From the NCBI RefSeq assembly GCF_900176375.1, contig NZ_FWYF01000004.1:248001-312000 (forward strand): a stretch of DNA of 64,000 bases. Reading direction: 5' to 3'. Shown here in pieces: positions 1 to 10,336 of the stretch (within the stretch, counting starts at the first letter, position 1; every line of letters starts with the position of its first letter). The notes below the pieces were generated by a model, which had not been told where the DNA came from, did no database searches, and saw only the letters and a program-made list of their open reading frames with translations. This DNA comes from Reichenbachiella faecimaris. GTDB taxonomy: Bacteria; Bacteroidota; Bacteroidia; Cytophagales; Cyclobacteriaceae. Position numbers and translations under genes: made by a program.

Positions 1-3000
1 GTACGCGATTATAAATAATGACCTCGGCAATATTACCATCAAAAAAGTTTCCTGCCAGATTTGCTCCTAACTGAAGTTTGCCGTTGTCAGTATAAGTAGA
101 TGTGGAATTGTCAACCGCATCAAAAATCCCATTCAATGCAATTTGCGAACTAGTAGCACCTTGATCATACTGATACGTAATAATGGCAGCTTGATCCGTA
201 ATACTAGTTGAATTAGTTGCCTCGGTAGCACCATGATAAATCATCGGAGTTTCGTCAGCCTGCACGCCGACAGCAAAAGTATTTCCAGCTTCACTTCCAA
301 TTATATTTTTGGGAGAAGCAGTGTCATTTGGTCGGACTATTGCCACAATCGTATAATTCGAACCATTTAAAATTCCAGTTGTTGTTTGAGACTCAAAATA
401 TTGCGTACTAGCAGCTGTGAAATTCAATCCTGGTTGGAAACCTATCGCTGTATTGGATGGTACTGGATCATTTCCAGTAGAAATAAAGTCTTCTCCAGTT
501 CCACTAAAGTCATTCCAATTTGCAGCTGCGGCTTCTTCACCTCTCAACCATGTGACAATACCGTCACTTACTCCTGTTGGTCCTTGAACATTTCTTCCTT
601 CCAGTGTCAACTGATAATTGGTTTCGTCTGGATCATTTGTAGTAAAGGTCAAGGCATTTACTTCTTGATCGAGACCTAATACCGTACCAGTAAAACTTAC
701 TGTAAATGTTTCTGTGGCGCCTGGGGATATGGCAGCGTTGCTAATATCTCCATTGTATACAAAATCTCCTACGCCAGCACTGATGCTGCTGATATTCAAT
801 ACGGCTCCACCTATGTTGGTAATATCAAAAGTGGCCGTAACAGAGGCGTCATTGATATCTTTATCACCAATAAAGGCAACATCACTGTTATAGTATTCTG
901 CTCCTGCGATTTGTACGGATATGTCTGGTGCTAATACCCCAGAATATACCCAGTTGGAAACATCAGTGTTCATTAAGAAGTTTTGTGCCGTACCATCATA
1001 ATTTCCTGTTTTGTCTGTTACATCATTTCTAGTTCCAACGCCAGAGTTGTCTGCTAATGGTGAAACTGTCGTATTATCAAATGAGTAGTAAGCCACTAAG
1101 CCTGATTCAGTACCTACCAGGGAGGTGTACATAGTTGATTGTATAGCTGCATCATCCCGAGTCTCATCCCAAATGCGTACTTCATCCATTTGAGATTCAA
1201 AGAAATAACCAGGAACTACTCCTGTATCAAATCCAGCTCCTATAGAACTAAACGCTGTCTGTCCGGTTTCATAAGTAATATTACCAGAGCCATCAATTAC
1301 CCCGTCCACGTACAAGTTGATATCACCAGTGGCCTGATCGTGCGTGACGGCTACATGGTGCCATGTACCATCACTAACTGTCGTACCTCCGTCAACATTG
1401 AACCAAGATCCTCCATCATAATGAGCATATCTCAGTAAACCTCCGTCAATTCCAAATGAAAGTCTTACGTTATTATTAATATCTCCGATAATAGCTACTG
1501 CAGGGTTTGTTGCCTCATAGGCATTTCCAGAAGCCATATTATCCGTTCTTATCCAAGCTTCAAATGTCAATCCACTTGCCAATCCTACTCTAGCTGTGCT
1601 GATATAATCATTCACGCCATCAAAATCGAGGGCTAAATCCTGAACAGATGCACCAGCTACATCAAATGTAAATGGTGGAGTACCAACTTCAGCATCATTG
1701 GCTATGGAGATGGTGGTAGCATCAGTCCCACTATTTGGTGTATAGATGATATCAAATTGCTCAAAACCTAAAGTAGAAGGCAATGTTGGTTGGTTGTCGA
1801 TATCAAAAATGGCATCACCAGTGATTCCCGAAACGGTCAAATCATTGATGCCTAAGTTTTCCATGTAGAAAGTCTGACGAGCAGTTCTGGTTTCTGAAAC
1901 ATTTCCGAAGTCAGTACCTGTAGCAAATGCACCTGGCGTATCACCATCTGTTATAAGTGTTGCGCCATCTACAAATACACTGAGTTCGCTGGCCGCAGTG
2001 GCTAATGCTCCAGAAGCTTGCCAATCCGTACCATCCAGGTCGAATGCTGCGTCTAATGTTCCGTCGACACCATTTCCAGTAATATCTCTCAATAAATTAG
2101 TTCCACTTCCGGCATTATTAAAATCATACGAGGCAATTAGTCCTTCAGCCTCTCGTAATGAGACTCCTGCGCTAGCTGCAATTTCGTTTTCTGTTTTGGC
2201 ATAATCCCAAATTCGGAATTCATCCATTAGGCCATTAAAATTATTAGGATGCGTATCGACACCTAATCCAAGATTAAATTCATCCAGTGTATTATATAAA
2301 CTACCTATTGACCCTGTACTTCCTTCTTCTACTCCATTAATGAACAATTTTATGTCTCCACTATTTTCTGCAGTAATAGCTACATGGTACCAGGTTCCGG
2401 GCGTTAGTGTGGTTGAGCTTGACACAGTATATGCAGCTCCTGCAAAAGTGTAATGTTCTAGGACTCCAGAGGTATTGATACCTAATTTTTGACTAAAATC
2501 TAAGCCCTCATTTCCATCCAATGTTGAATAAAATATTGTTCTATCAGAAGCAAGATCAGTCACATTGATCCAAGCTTCCATTGTATAAGCAGTGACACCT
2601 GAATTATCATATGGGATTTCGACGTGATCACCTGTACCATCAAAATCCAGAGCATTTTCGACTACACTGGTGATGGCAGTATTAATTTCAAAAGTTCCTT
2701 CTGTAGCATCTGTATCATTATTGGTAATAGTAATGACTTGAGTCAATTCTGTACCAGATAAAATATCAAATGTCATATCACCGCCCGAACCAATAATAGC
2801 AGGCAAAGTTTCTGAGGTATTGATCACACTCCAATCTCCATCAGGAAGGATTGAAGTTATTGATAAATCAGCCAATCCTGTATTTCTTATAGTAAAAGTC
2901 TTGGCATAACCGATTGCACCTACATAGCCATAATCAGTATCATTCGCAACTACAGTTGCATCGTCGGCAATGTTGGAAGACAGTGGCGAGTCTACTTCTA

Positions 3001-6000
3001 TTTCTGGGCTAGTTGAAGCGCTTACTGTTGAAGCTACCCAATTGGAAGTTGTAGTATTAAGTGCAAAGTTTATTAAGGTTCCATCAAATCCATTCCCAGA
3101 GATATCAGGTAAATTGTTAATAGGGCCTCCAGTATTGTCTGCCCCAGCATCTCCATTATTAAAATCATAGGAGGCTGCTAGACCTGTACCTGTAGAAAGA
3201 CCAAAGTTTGTCATATTAGCAGCAATTTCAGACTGGTCTCTAGCCACATCCCAAATTCTTACTTCGTCTATTCTTCCATCAAAATTATTTGTGGCATTAT
3301 TGGTATAACCAATATAAGTCTCTCGTACACCACCGCCTGATGCCGACCCAGTAATAGAAAGCGTGGTAGCGTCTTGAACTCCATTTATATATATGTACAA
3401 ATCACTATTATCATATACCATGGCCACATGTGACCAAGCGCTCGCTGATATAGTTGTACTTGATGTTAAGGATTGTTCAGTGCCACCAGCTACAATAGTT
3501 GCCACTATATTTCCAGTACCATTGATCGCTAAATAAAATTCACCATTGTTTGTAGAAGAGGGCTGTGTCCATCGACCTACTATATGCCTTACTCCTGAAA
3601 GTAAATTAGGGTAAACCCAGCTTTCTACTGTCAGTTGATCATTTGCGTCAGCTGGATTAAACGAGGTAGGAAGAATATCTACTCTATCATCACTACCATC
3701 AGAAGCACCATTGAAATCCAGAGCATTGTTATCCACACCTGTTCCTTGAACATTCAAAGTAAAGGCCGCATCGTTGGAAGTGATTGAAATAGCCTGTGGC
3801 CCATCTGTTTCTACTAGAGCTGGATCATATTCCACAGCAAAAGCGGTCGATTCGCTTGGCTCTAAAGTAGCTAAGGTACTTGCAGAATTTGAAGTAAAAT
3901 CTCCTCCAGCGGCACCTACAGCAATAGTATTCAATTGTCCAACCCCATGATTTTCAATGGTAAATATTTGGGTTCTCACACCATCGTCAACACCTACATT
4001 GCCAAAGTCTGTACCATCCGCTGTGGCAGGTGTGTTGGTATTGTCAATAGCGTTTTTATCATCCGATCCGAATATCTTTATAACTGGTTTTGCATCTTCA
4101 AAAGCAGTAGAAGATGTCCAGCTGTTAGCAACTGCTTGGTCAACATACCCATTTAAAGTTCCGTCAATTCCTCCTTTTGAATCTACTGCAGTCAAAGCAT
4201 GACCAGCTTCGTCCAACCTATAGTAGGCCAAGAGTTCTGGCTCACTTGTATTAACAATGCCTGCTGCGCTGGTTCTAATATCTTCTGCTTTTCGAGCTTC
4301 ACTCCATATTCGAACTTCATCAATTTGTCCATTGAAATAAGCGCTCAGATTGGATTGTGCACCTAGAGTCACGATACTTGAACTTGCAAATAACTGATTT
4401 GGAGCCCCCGAATTAGAATCTATCAATTCACCATTAATATATAATTCCATTGTTGTGTTCGCTCCATCATATGTTCCTGCTACATGCGTCCAACCATCAG
4501 CTACGCTGATCCGTGGAGCATTCAATACTGTGTATCCACCACCAGATGCTTGTACATAAAAACGCGTAGTCCCACCAGAAAACAGGTCAAATGAATATTG
4601 CTCATTAGGCCCACCTCCTTTATTCACCATGGTATAGTCATTGGCCAGGTCACTTCCAGCTTTCACCCAAAACTCCACAGTAAAGGCATCGCTGGCTGCA
4701 CCAAAGTTATTGGATGGGTCGTCAGGGATAGAAACGTACTGAGAAGACGCATCGTCAAAGGACAATGCGCTTCCATTTTCGCTAAAGGTTAACGAAACCT
4801 CTCCAGTATTAGGAAAATCATACTGTAAAATCCATCCTTCTGGAATAACCGTAGTTGCAAAACTTCCCGATATGGCGTCAGCATCTATTAGTATTATTTG
4901 ATTTAGATCATCTGGTGCATATTGTACATCCACTTCCAAAGTACCACTCAAAGTAGCCGTCCCGGTCACTTGAAGCTGATCATATCCGGAACAAGCCGCG
5001 GTACCTTCTACTTCAATCTCAAGGGTTCCCCCACCGTCATCGTATCCAGATGCAAATACCATGCAGCCTGGAGATGTACCTGGTGCTACTGTACCTGTCG
5101 ATGTATTGGTGAACAAACCATTACAAGTAAATGTACCGCCTAGCGTTCCATTATTTATAAGTTGCGTTCCGTCGGATATGGTAGCATTAGTCAAGACAAC
5201 TGTACCATTATTCGTAAAAGTTCCACTTGTTAAATCAAGTGAGTTACCTCCCAAATCCAATTCTAAATTGACGCCAGTCTCTACTACAATGTCTCCACCA
5301 GCTGTCATATTGGATGCTATATCCAAATCAATATCTGCAGAGAAAGTAAGTCCTGAGGTTACATTCGTATAATCAGGCAATATATTATCACACCAATTGG
5401 CCGGATCAGATGGGTCGCTATTATGATCCCCAATGTAGTCTCCAGGTGTACACCCAACGCTACTGACCCAGTTAGAAACCGATCCATTTTTGTCAAAACC
5501 AGAAAGGTCTCCATTATAATTTCCTGTCAGATCCAAAATAGCTCCCGTATTCGAAACTCCAGTGTTATCAGCGAAAGCTGAGTGTTCGTCAAAGCGGTAC
5601 ACGGCTTTAAACAAATTTATACTCTCTTCTACCTGCTCACTTCCTTTGACCTCCAATTCACTTACAAAATCTATGTCTCCAGATTCCAATGGGAAATCCC
5701 AGAATCTAAGATTTTCAAGCGTCCCTCTTAATGGCCCCAAATCATCTGGTGTTTGTCCAATTTTCAACAAACCAGATAAACTAGAACTGAATGATGAGGC
5801 TCCATTGAGCCCAGAGTCAGTGACATCTACTCCATTGATATAAACAAACCCTTCTGGTATAGATCCATCACTCACGACTGCTAGGTGAAACCAATCTCCT
5901 GCGGATACTGCGGCAGAGGTAGATCGCAGTACCAAACTATTGCTACCATCTACTACTTCAACAGTCCCATTATTAATGCTTATTGAATTGGCATTTCCAG

Positions 6001-9000
6001 TCCCACTGGTCCCACCTATGATACCATTGTAACCTGAAATATCGTCAATGAAGATCCATGCATCCAACGCCCAACTATTCTGTCCTAATGACAGGTTGTC
6101 GAACATGGCTTCACCACCAGGTACGTTCACCACATCATCTCCGCCATTAAAATGCAATGCACGGTCTTCTTCTGAAAAGCCTTCCACTGTAAATGTGTAT
6201 TGATCTTCGTTTGAAGAAGGGTCGTCACTCGTGACTCTCACTGTGGCAGTATGTGTACCTAAAGCTAGTGGTAAGTAGGTGATATTGACTGTGGCTTGCT
6301 CGTACTGATTAAGCACTCCACTAAAATCATCAATACTAAAATACCCTGATACATTAGTTTCTAAATCAACACTAGAAACTGTTAAAGCAGTTTGGCCTTC
6401 ATTAGTAATTTCGAGCGTGATTGTGATAGGCTCTCCAACATCTGCTCTGCCAACAAAAGCACCATTCACAGCATCAGGTGCGTTGTGTCCATCAGGAAAT
6501 TCAAAATCACTTCCTGAAATTTCTAACCAAATGCTCGATAAATTTGCATCTGTAAAGTCCGAATTCACCCAATTAGAAGTACTTCCATTAAAAGTAAATC
6601 CAGAAGTAACTCCATCCATTTCTGGATCTAAATTTCCATCATTATTGTTTCCAGTAATATCTTCCAAATTATCTTCAAGGGATGGGGTGGTATTATCTCC
6701 TGATGGGTTGCCTGAGTTAAAGTCGTAAGCAGCAATTAGATTTGGATCACTAGTTATAGTGTTCAATAAATCAGTTCCAATCTGATAGCCATCTCTTACC
6801 ATATCCCAAATTCGAATATTATCCATTTGACCATCCCACTTACGAGTGGCATCCAAATTATAAGAGGCACCAAGGACCATTTCAGGTATAGATGAAGGCC
6901 AAGAGCTGTTGGTTTCATTAAATACTTCTTCACCATTCACATATCCAATAATTTCATTAGTGGATGTATTCCAAGAAAATGCACAGTGAATCCATGTGCC
7001 CACTTGCATGGGTGAGACAGATGTATAAAAATAGTATGCTTGTGCTGCCTCATCAATATATAAGTAAAGTTCTCCACTTGCATTGGTTTCAATTCTAAAT
7101 CCAGATCCAGTATTAGATATATCTGAATCGAATACTCCATGATTACTGTCGATTGTTCTGGCATTGAGCCAAAACTCCATAGTCCCTTGTGCAGTCAATG
7201 CGCCAAAATCTTCAAACCTGACATAATCATCCGACCCATCAAAATCTAATGCATTGTCAATGATCACTCCCGTAAAAGTGTAAGTGTTTGCATCTGCATT
7301 TACACCATCGCTCACATTGCTATAATCAAAGGATCCAGAAGTGGGGGGTGTTCCAGTTATATCTATTTTTAATCGACCTTCATTAAAATCAGCTCTAGTA
7401 ATGGTATACGGTAAAGAAAGTCCGCTACCCAGATCCTCCGACCCATCTACCGCACGGTCTCCACTTGCATCTACGTCATAATACAGGTCTGCGTCACTCC
7501 CAAAGTTATTGGCAGTGATATCCAGTGATTGCAAAACATCAGCGCCATCAATATCTGTAAAAGGTATAAAATCAGCATCAAACGTTTTGCTCACTCCTGT
7601 ACCTGTATAGCCTGTGAAACTTGAACTCGCAGGAGAATTGTTGTTAGTCCCAAATGGCCAGAAATCATCTGTACCAGATCCATCATACACATAGGCAGCA
7701 TTACCTGTATCCCAATTCTTATAATTATTAGCAGATATCAATATATTTTCTATAGAACCTGCGTGCTTTGCATTGGTGGGATCATAAACTGCACTTTCAT
7801 TAATTCCTCCAGATTGTGGATACATAGCAATACATGTTTCTCCATTTTCCAATCCCTTGGGTAATTCAGAAGATTGACCATCTCCTTGCGTCAAACCTAC
7901 AGACCATTCAGTACCACCAGCATCTTGACTCGCCACATCTTGATTAATTGCAGCAATAAAAGAGTTATTGTCTAAAGTGAATTGCGTATATCCTGTCCCT
8001 GAAATGGTACCCTGAAATGCTAATAACTGATCTCCAGATGTTGGTAATGTAAAACCACCATAGGGTTCTGTAACAGATCCAATTTGGGTATTGGTACTTT
8101 CTTGGATTGCGGTTAATGCAGTCGGGTTAATTATTACCTGCTCTCTAGCTGCAAGCGATACATCTGTGGTAAAAATAATAAATCCTTCGTTATTGGTTAT
8201 CCACTGGTCATTCGCAATATCCCAGCCTTTATCAGTAAAAATAATTTCCGTCCCTGGCTCTATTGCTTTCAACAATACAATCGCAAATTCATCCTGTCCG
8301 CCAGTCATGTTCATCATGGTGAATGCTATATCTCCAGCAAATAATGGCGTTGGGTTGGATCCTACTCCCTCAATAATGAAATTGTATGGATTTTCGTCAG
8401 AGTCATCGTTAGGAATTGAAATATTGGCTGATAGATGTCCTGTTGTTAATGGATTGAAAGTAACCGTAAAAGAAGTACTTCCCCCTGATACCAAAGCAGT
8501 ATTCAATCCTGTATCGTCCAATGAAAAATGAGTAGCATCATCTAATTGTATAGGTGGTGAGCCACCTAAATTCAATGTTGTTATCCCCGTATTCGTAATG
8601 GTAAAAGTAACTGCACCACTTGAACCACTATTTTGAACATAGCCAAAGGAGTAAGCATCATCATCAGCAGCTAGATCAATTTCAATTTCTGGTTCTATAG
8701 GCTGAGGGAGTGTAGAACTTAAAAAATTTGATGCTGAAGCAGAATTTGAAGGGAATTGTCCAGAAGTGGTCGCTAATGTCAAATCAAAACTTCCTTTTTC
8801 ATCATATAAAGTAGTCAACGAAGTATTGTCCTGAGAAGCGTCTCCTTGATCAAATTTATAGTAAGCGATTAATCCAGCTTCCTCTGAAGGATCACTTATT
8901 CCATTGACCGCATCACTCATAATTGATCCCGATCGATTGGTGCTCCAGATCATGACTTCATCAATTTCTCCATCAAAATTTTGCCCTACTGCCCCATTTT

Positions 9001-10099
9001 CTCCTATAGTCAGTGTATTTGTCTGAGGATCTGCTGGTGAATTAAAAGTAAAGGCGGCGCCTGCTGCTACACCATCCACATAAAATTGTGATCCAGCGCC
9101 ATTGTCATGATCAAAAACCAACGCCACATGATGCCAATTACCATCTGCCACATTTACACCCGATGACTCGGCTCCACCGTCCCAGGTTTGCAATACGCCG
9201 CCACTGACGTACATTAAATAATTGGGATTATTCGATACTATTACTCCAAGTGAAGTCTGAGTGGTTTTTATCCATGCCTCGATAGTGCCTGAAGTCATAT
9301 TTGCTCCAGCATCTGTAACTATTGCTTCATTTTGTGAAGTCGCATCGAAATGAAGAGAGTTATTTTGAGCAAAGAGTAGCGTAGGTACTGTAGTTGAAAA
9401 CCCTCCTGAACTATTATCTATCCCATTATTGCCATTGCCAGTAATATCATTCAAATCACCATTCATAGGCAGATAAGCTTCCAAACTGCCTTCGGTTCCA
9501 AATAGCTCTCTATCTTTATAATTGAGTAACTGTGAAGAGCTCCTCACCGTGCTCCAAACTCTAAAGTCATCGTAAAGTGCGTCTGCGATAGTTGCATTAT
9601 CATCTCTATCTCCAATTCGTATAGGATTAGAATTATCAGTCGGAGTGACAATAGCATGCACATCCAGTGTATTGTCTAAAACACCATCTACGTAGAGCAT
9701 AGCTTCGGCTCCTGTGTTATTAGGATCGTAGACCAAAGCAATATGGTACCACTGCGATGTATTGAAAATGGTCGTTGAGTTTTGACTGGCAAATGAGGCA
9801 CCATTCCCAAACAAATAATTCAACTGCCCGGTGGAGTTATCAATATACAGATCAAAAGGGTGCGGCAAGTTTCCGCTTGTCTTTGAAAACACACCTGATG
9901 AGCTGCTTAATGTATTCAGATACATCCAGGTTTCCACAGTAAACCCTGTTAAATCCACACTGTTATTGATATCCACACTATTGCCTCCTCCCGTCAGATC
10001 AAGTGAATTCTGAGCACTCAGTCTACCAGACCCAAAAACAAAAATGATAAGACATAAGAATAGCGTACGCAGTCCACGTGAGGGTAAATTCTTAAACAT
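1..10099 (-). CDS. Giant secreted multi-LamG / choice-of-anchor-D surface protein (partial)
   Basis: An uninterrupted reading frame runs from ATG 10099 off the left edge (about 3,366 codons; C terminus not seen). An N-terminal signal peptide (hydrophobic stretch LFLCLIIFVF, then SAQ) marks it for export. Reading N to C, LamG/concanavalin-like jellyroll modules begin near 10013, 9363, 7257, 6165, 4780, 3726, 2660, 1653 and 635. Most open with a phrase such as NALDFDGxxDYV and carry WYHVA- and EVRIWD-like strands. Choice-of-anchor-D (DUF1573/ASPM-like) beta-sandwiches separate many of them (for example 8700-8380, 2990-2690, 935-640). A domain containing IIFTDKGW lies at 8340-7650, and a G/N/T-rich passive repeat region at about 5340-4850. 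Such proteins are usually secreted adhesins or glycan binders; a C-terminal type IX secretion signal would be expected outside the window. An in-frame ATG at 10117 is an alternative start. It lies 237 bp downstream of the STAND/TIR operon on the same strand. Confidence 0.9.
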   Translation of the reverse strand, partial: MFKNLPSRGLRTLFLCLIIFVFGSGRLSAQNSLDLTGGGNSVDINNSVDLTGFTVETWMYLNTLSSSSGVFSKTSGNLPHPFDLYIDNSTGQLNYLFGNGASFASQNSTTIFNTSQWYHIALVYDPNNTGAEAMLYVDGVLDNTLDVHAIVTPTDNSNPIRIGDRDDNATIADALYDDFRVWSTVRSSSQLLNYKDRELFGTEGSLEAYLPMNGDLNDITGNGNNGIDNSSGGFSTTVPTLLFAQNNSLHFDATSQNEAIVTDAGANMTSGTIEAWIKTTQTSLGVIVSNNPNYLMYVSGGVLQTWDGGAESSGVNVADGNWHHVALVFDHDNGAGSQFYVDGVAAGAAFTFNSPADPQTNTLTIGENGAVGQNFDGEIDEVMIWSTNRSGSIMSDAVNGISDPSEEAGLIAYYKFDQGDASQDNTSLTTLYDEKGSFDLTLATTSGQFPSNSASASNFLSSTLPQPIEPEIEIDLAADDDAYSFGYVQNSGSSGAVTFTITNTGITTLNLGGSPPIQLDDATHFSLDDTGLNTALVSGGSTSFTVTFNPLTTGHLSANISIPNDDSDENPYNFIIEGVGSNPTPLFAGDIAFTMMNMTGGQDEFAIVLLKAIEPGTEIIFTDKGWDIANDQWITNNEGFIIFTTDVSLAAREQVIINPTALTAIQESTNTQIGSVTEPYGGFTLPTSGDQLLAFQGTISGTGYTQFTLDNNSFIAAINQDVASQDAGGTEWSVGLTQGDGQSSELPKGLENGETCIAMYPQSGGINESAVYDPTNAKHAGSIENILISANNYKNWDTGNAAYVYDGSGTDDFWPFGTNNNSPASSSFTGYTGTGVSKTFDADFIPFTDIDGADVLQSLDITANNFGSDADLYYDVDASGDRAVDGSEDLGSGLSLPYTITRADFNEGRLKIDITGTPPTSGSFDYSNVSDGVNADANTYTFTGVIIDNALDFDGSDDYVRFEDFGALTAQGTMEFWLNARTIDSNHGVFDSDISNTGSGFRIETNASGELYLYIDEAAQAYYFYTSVSPMQVGTWIHCAFSWNTSTNEIIGYVNGEEVFNETNSSWPSSIPEMVLGASYNLDATRKWDGQMDNIRIWDMVRDGYQIGTDLLNTITSDPNLIAAYDFNSGNPSGDNTTPSLEDNLEDITGNNNDGNLDPEMDGVTSGFTFNGSTSNWVNSDFTDANLSSIWLEISGSDFEFPDGHNAPDAVNGAFVGRADVGEPITITLEITNEGQTALTVSSVDLETNVSGYFSIDDFSGVLNQYEQATVNITYLPLALGTHTATVRVTSDDPSSNEDQYTFTVEGFSEEDRALHFNGGDDVVNVPGGEAMFDNLSLGQNSWALDAWIFIDDISGYNGIIGGTSGTGNANSISINNGTVEVVDGSNSLVLRSTSAAVSAGDWFHLAVVSDGSIPEGFVYINGVDVTDSGLNGASSFSSSLSGLLKIGQTPDDLGPLRGTLENLRFWDFPLESGDIDFVSELEVKGSEQVEESINLFKAVYRFDEHSAFADNTGVSNTGAILDLTGNYNGDLSGFDKNGSVSNWVSSVGCTPGDYIGDHNSDPSDPANWCDNILPDYTNVTSGLTFSADIDLDIASNMTAGGDIVVETGVNLELDLGGNSLDLTSGTFTNNGTVVLTNATISDGTQLINNGTLGGTFTCNGLFTNTSTGTVAPGTSPGCMVFASGYDDGGGTLEIEVEGTAACSGYDQLQVTGTATLSGTLEVDVQYAPDDLNQIILIDADAISGSFATTVIPEGWILQYDFPNTGEVSLTFSENGSALSFDDASSQYVSIPDDPSNNFGAASDAFTVEFWVKAGSDLANDYTMVNKGGGPNEQYSFDLFSGGTTRFYVQASGGGYTVLNAPRISVADGWTHVAGTYDGANTTMELYINGELIDSNSGAPNQLFASSSIVTLGAQSNLSAYFNGQIDEVRIWSEARKAEDIRTSAAGIVNTSEPELLAYYRLDEAGHALTAVDSKGGIDGTLNGYVDQAVANSWTSSTAFEDAKPVIKIFGSDDKNAIDNTNTPATADGTDFGNVGVDDGVRTQIFTIENHGVGQLNTIAVGAAGGDFTSNSASTLATLEPSESTAFAVEYDPALVETDGPQAISITSNDAAFTLNVQGTGVDNNALDFNGASDGSDDRVDILPTSFNPADANDQLTVESWVYPNLLSGVRHIVGRWTQPSSTNNGEFYLAINGTGNIVATIVAGGTEQSLTSSTTISASAWSHVAMVYDNSDLYIYINGVQDATTLSITGSASGGGVRETYIGYTNNATNNFDGRIDEVRIWDVARDQSEIAANMTNFGLSTGTGLAASYDFNNGDAGADNTGGPINNLPDISGNGFDGTLINFALNTTTSNWVASTVSASTSPEIEVDSPLSSNIADDATVVANDTDYGYVGAIGYAKTFTIRNTGLADLSITSILPDGDWSVINTSETLPAIIGSGGDMTFDILSGTELTQVITITNNDTDATEGTFEINTAITSVVENALDFDGTGDHVEIPYDNSGVTAYTMEAWINVTDLASDRTIFYSTLDGNEGLDFSQKLGINTSGVLEHYTFAGAAYTVSSSTTLTPGTWYHVAITAENSGDIKLFINGVEEGSTGSIGSLYNTLDEFNLGLGVDTHPNNFNGLMDEFRIWDYAKTENEIAASAGVSLREAEGLIASYDFNNAGSGTNLLRDITGNGVDGTLDAAFDLDGTDWQASGALATAASELSVFVDGATLITDGDTPGAFATGTDFGNVSETRTARQTFYMENLGINDLTVSGITGDAIFDIDNQPTLPSTLGFEQFDIIYTPNSGTDATTISIANDAEVGTPPFTFDVAGASVQDLALDFDGVNDYISTARVGLASGLTFEAWIRTDNMASGNAYEATNPAVAIIGDINNNVRLSFGIDGGLLRYAHYDGGSWFNVDGGTTVSDGTWHHVAVTHDQATGDINLYVDGVIDGSGNITYETGQTAFSSIGAGFDTGVVPGYFFESQMDEVRIWDETRDDAAIQSTMYTSLVGTESGLVAYYSFDNTTVSPLADNSGVGTRNDVTDKTGNYDGTAQNFLMNTDVSNWVYSGVLAPDISVQIAGAEYYNSDVAFIGDKDINDASVTATFDITNIGGAVLNISSISAGVGDFVYNGDISNAAISPGATETFTVSFTGTVLGLDQEVNALTFTTNDPDETNYQLTLEGRNVQGPTGVSDGIVTWLRGEEAAAANWNDFSGTGEDFISTGNDPVPSNTAIGFQPGLNFTAASTQYFESQTTTGILNGSNYTIVAIVRPNDTASPKNIIGSEAGNTFAVGVQADETPMIYHGATEATNSTSITDQAAIITYQYDQGATSSQIALNGIFDAVDNSTSTYTDNGKLQLGANLAGNFFDGNIAEVIIYNRV

Positions 10100-10297
10100 A
10101 GTTTGAGATGTTAACATACCAAAAATCCAATTTCCAATCAGCAAATCACGGGTGTGACTTTTTTTACAACGGTTTGAACTATTCAAATAACACTTTTTGA
10201 TTATTGCATTTTCCCAATTTGCAATAGCATTAATGAAATAATTCCTATCCATCATACCTAATTCAAGTAAAAAATATAACCAATTATCAACAAATAC

Positions 10298-10322
10298 TCT
10301 AATACTAAAATCTTGTATTAGA
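10298..10322 (-). terminator. Weak hairpin after the five-gene operon
   Basis: Arms TCTAATAC and GTATTAGA form a perfect 8-bp inverted repeat with a 9-base loop, 14 bases beyond the stop codon of the last gene of the operon. It is AT-rich and not followed directly by a U-tract, so termination would be weak; transcription could continue into the giant gene. Confidence 0.3.
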
Positions 10323-10336
10323 ATATTTATATTTTA

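Noticed and set aside
6937-7164. 75-residue minus-strand frame inside the giant gene
   Set aside because: It is out of frame with the continuous giant protein and has no domain; the main frame is unbroken across it.
386-10013. Series of plus-strand reading frames of 60-146 residues
   Set aside because: All lie within the giant minus-strand gene; their translations are low in structure and rich in S, T and P, as expected from the reverse of LamG codons. They are shadows.
1-10099. Repeated motifs taken as a CRISPR array or tandem DNA repeat
   Set aside because: The repetition is at protein level (jellyroll modules of about 500 bases with diverged DNA); there are no short identical repeats with unique spacers.
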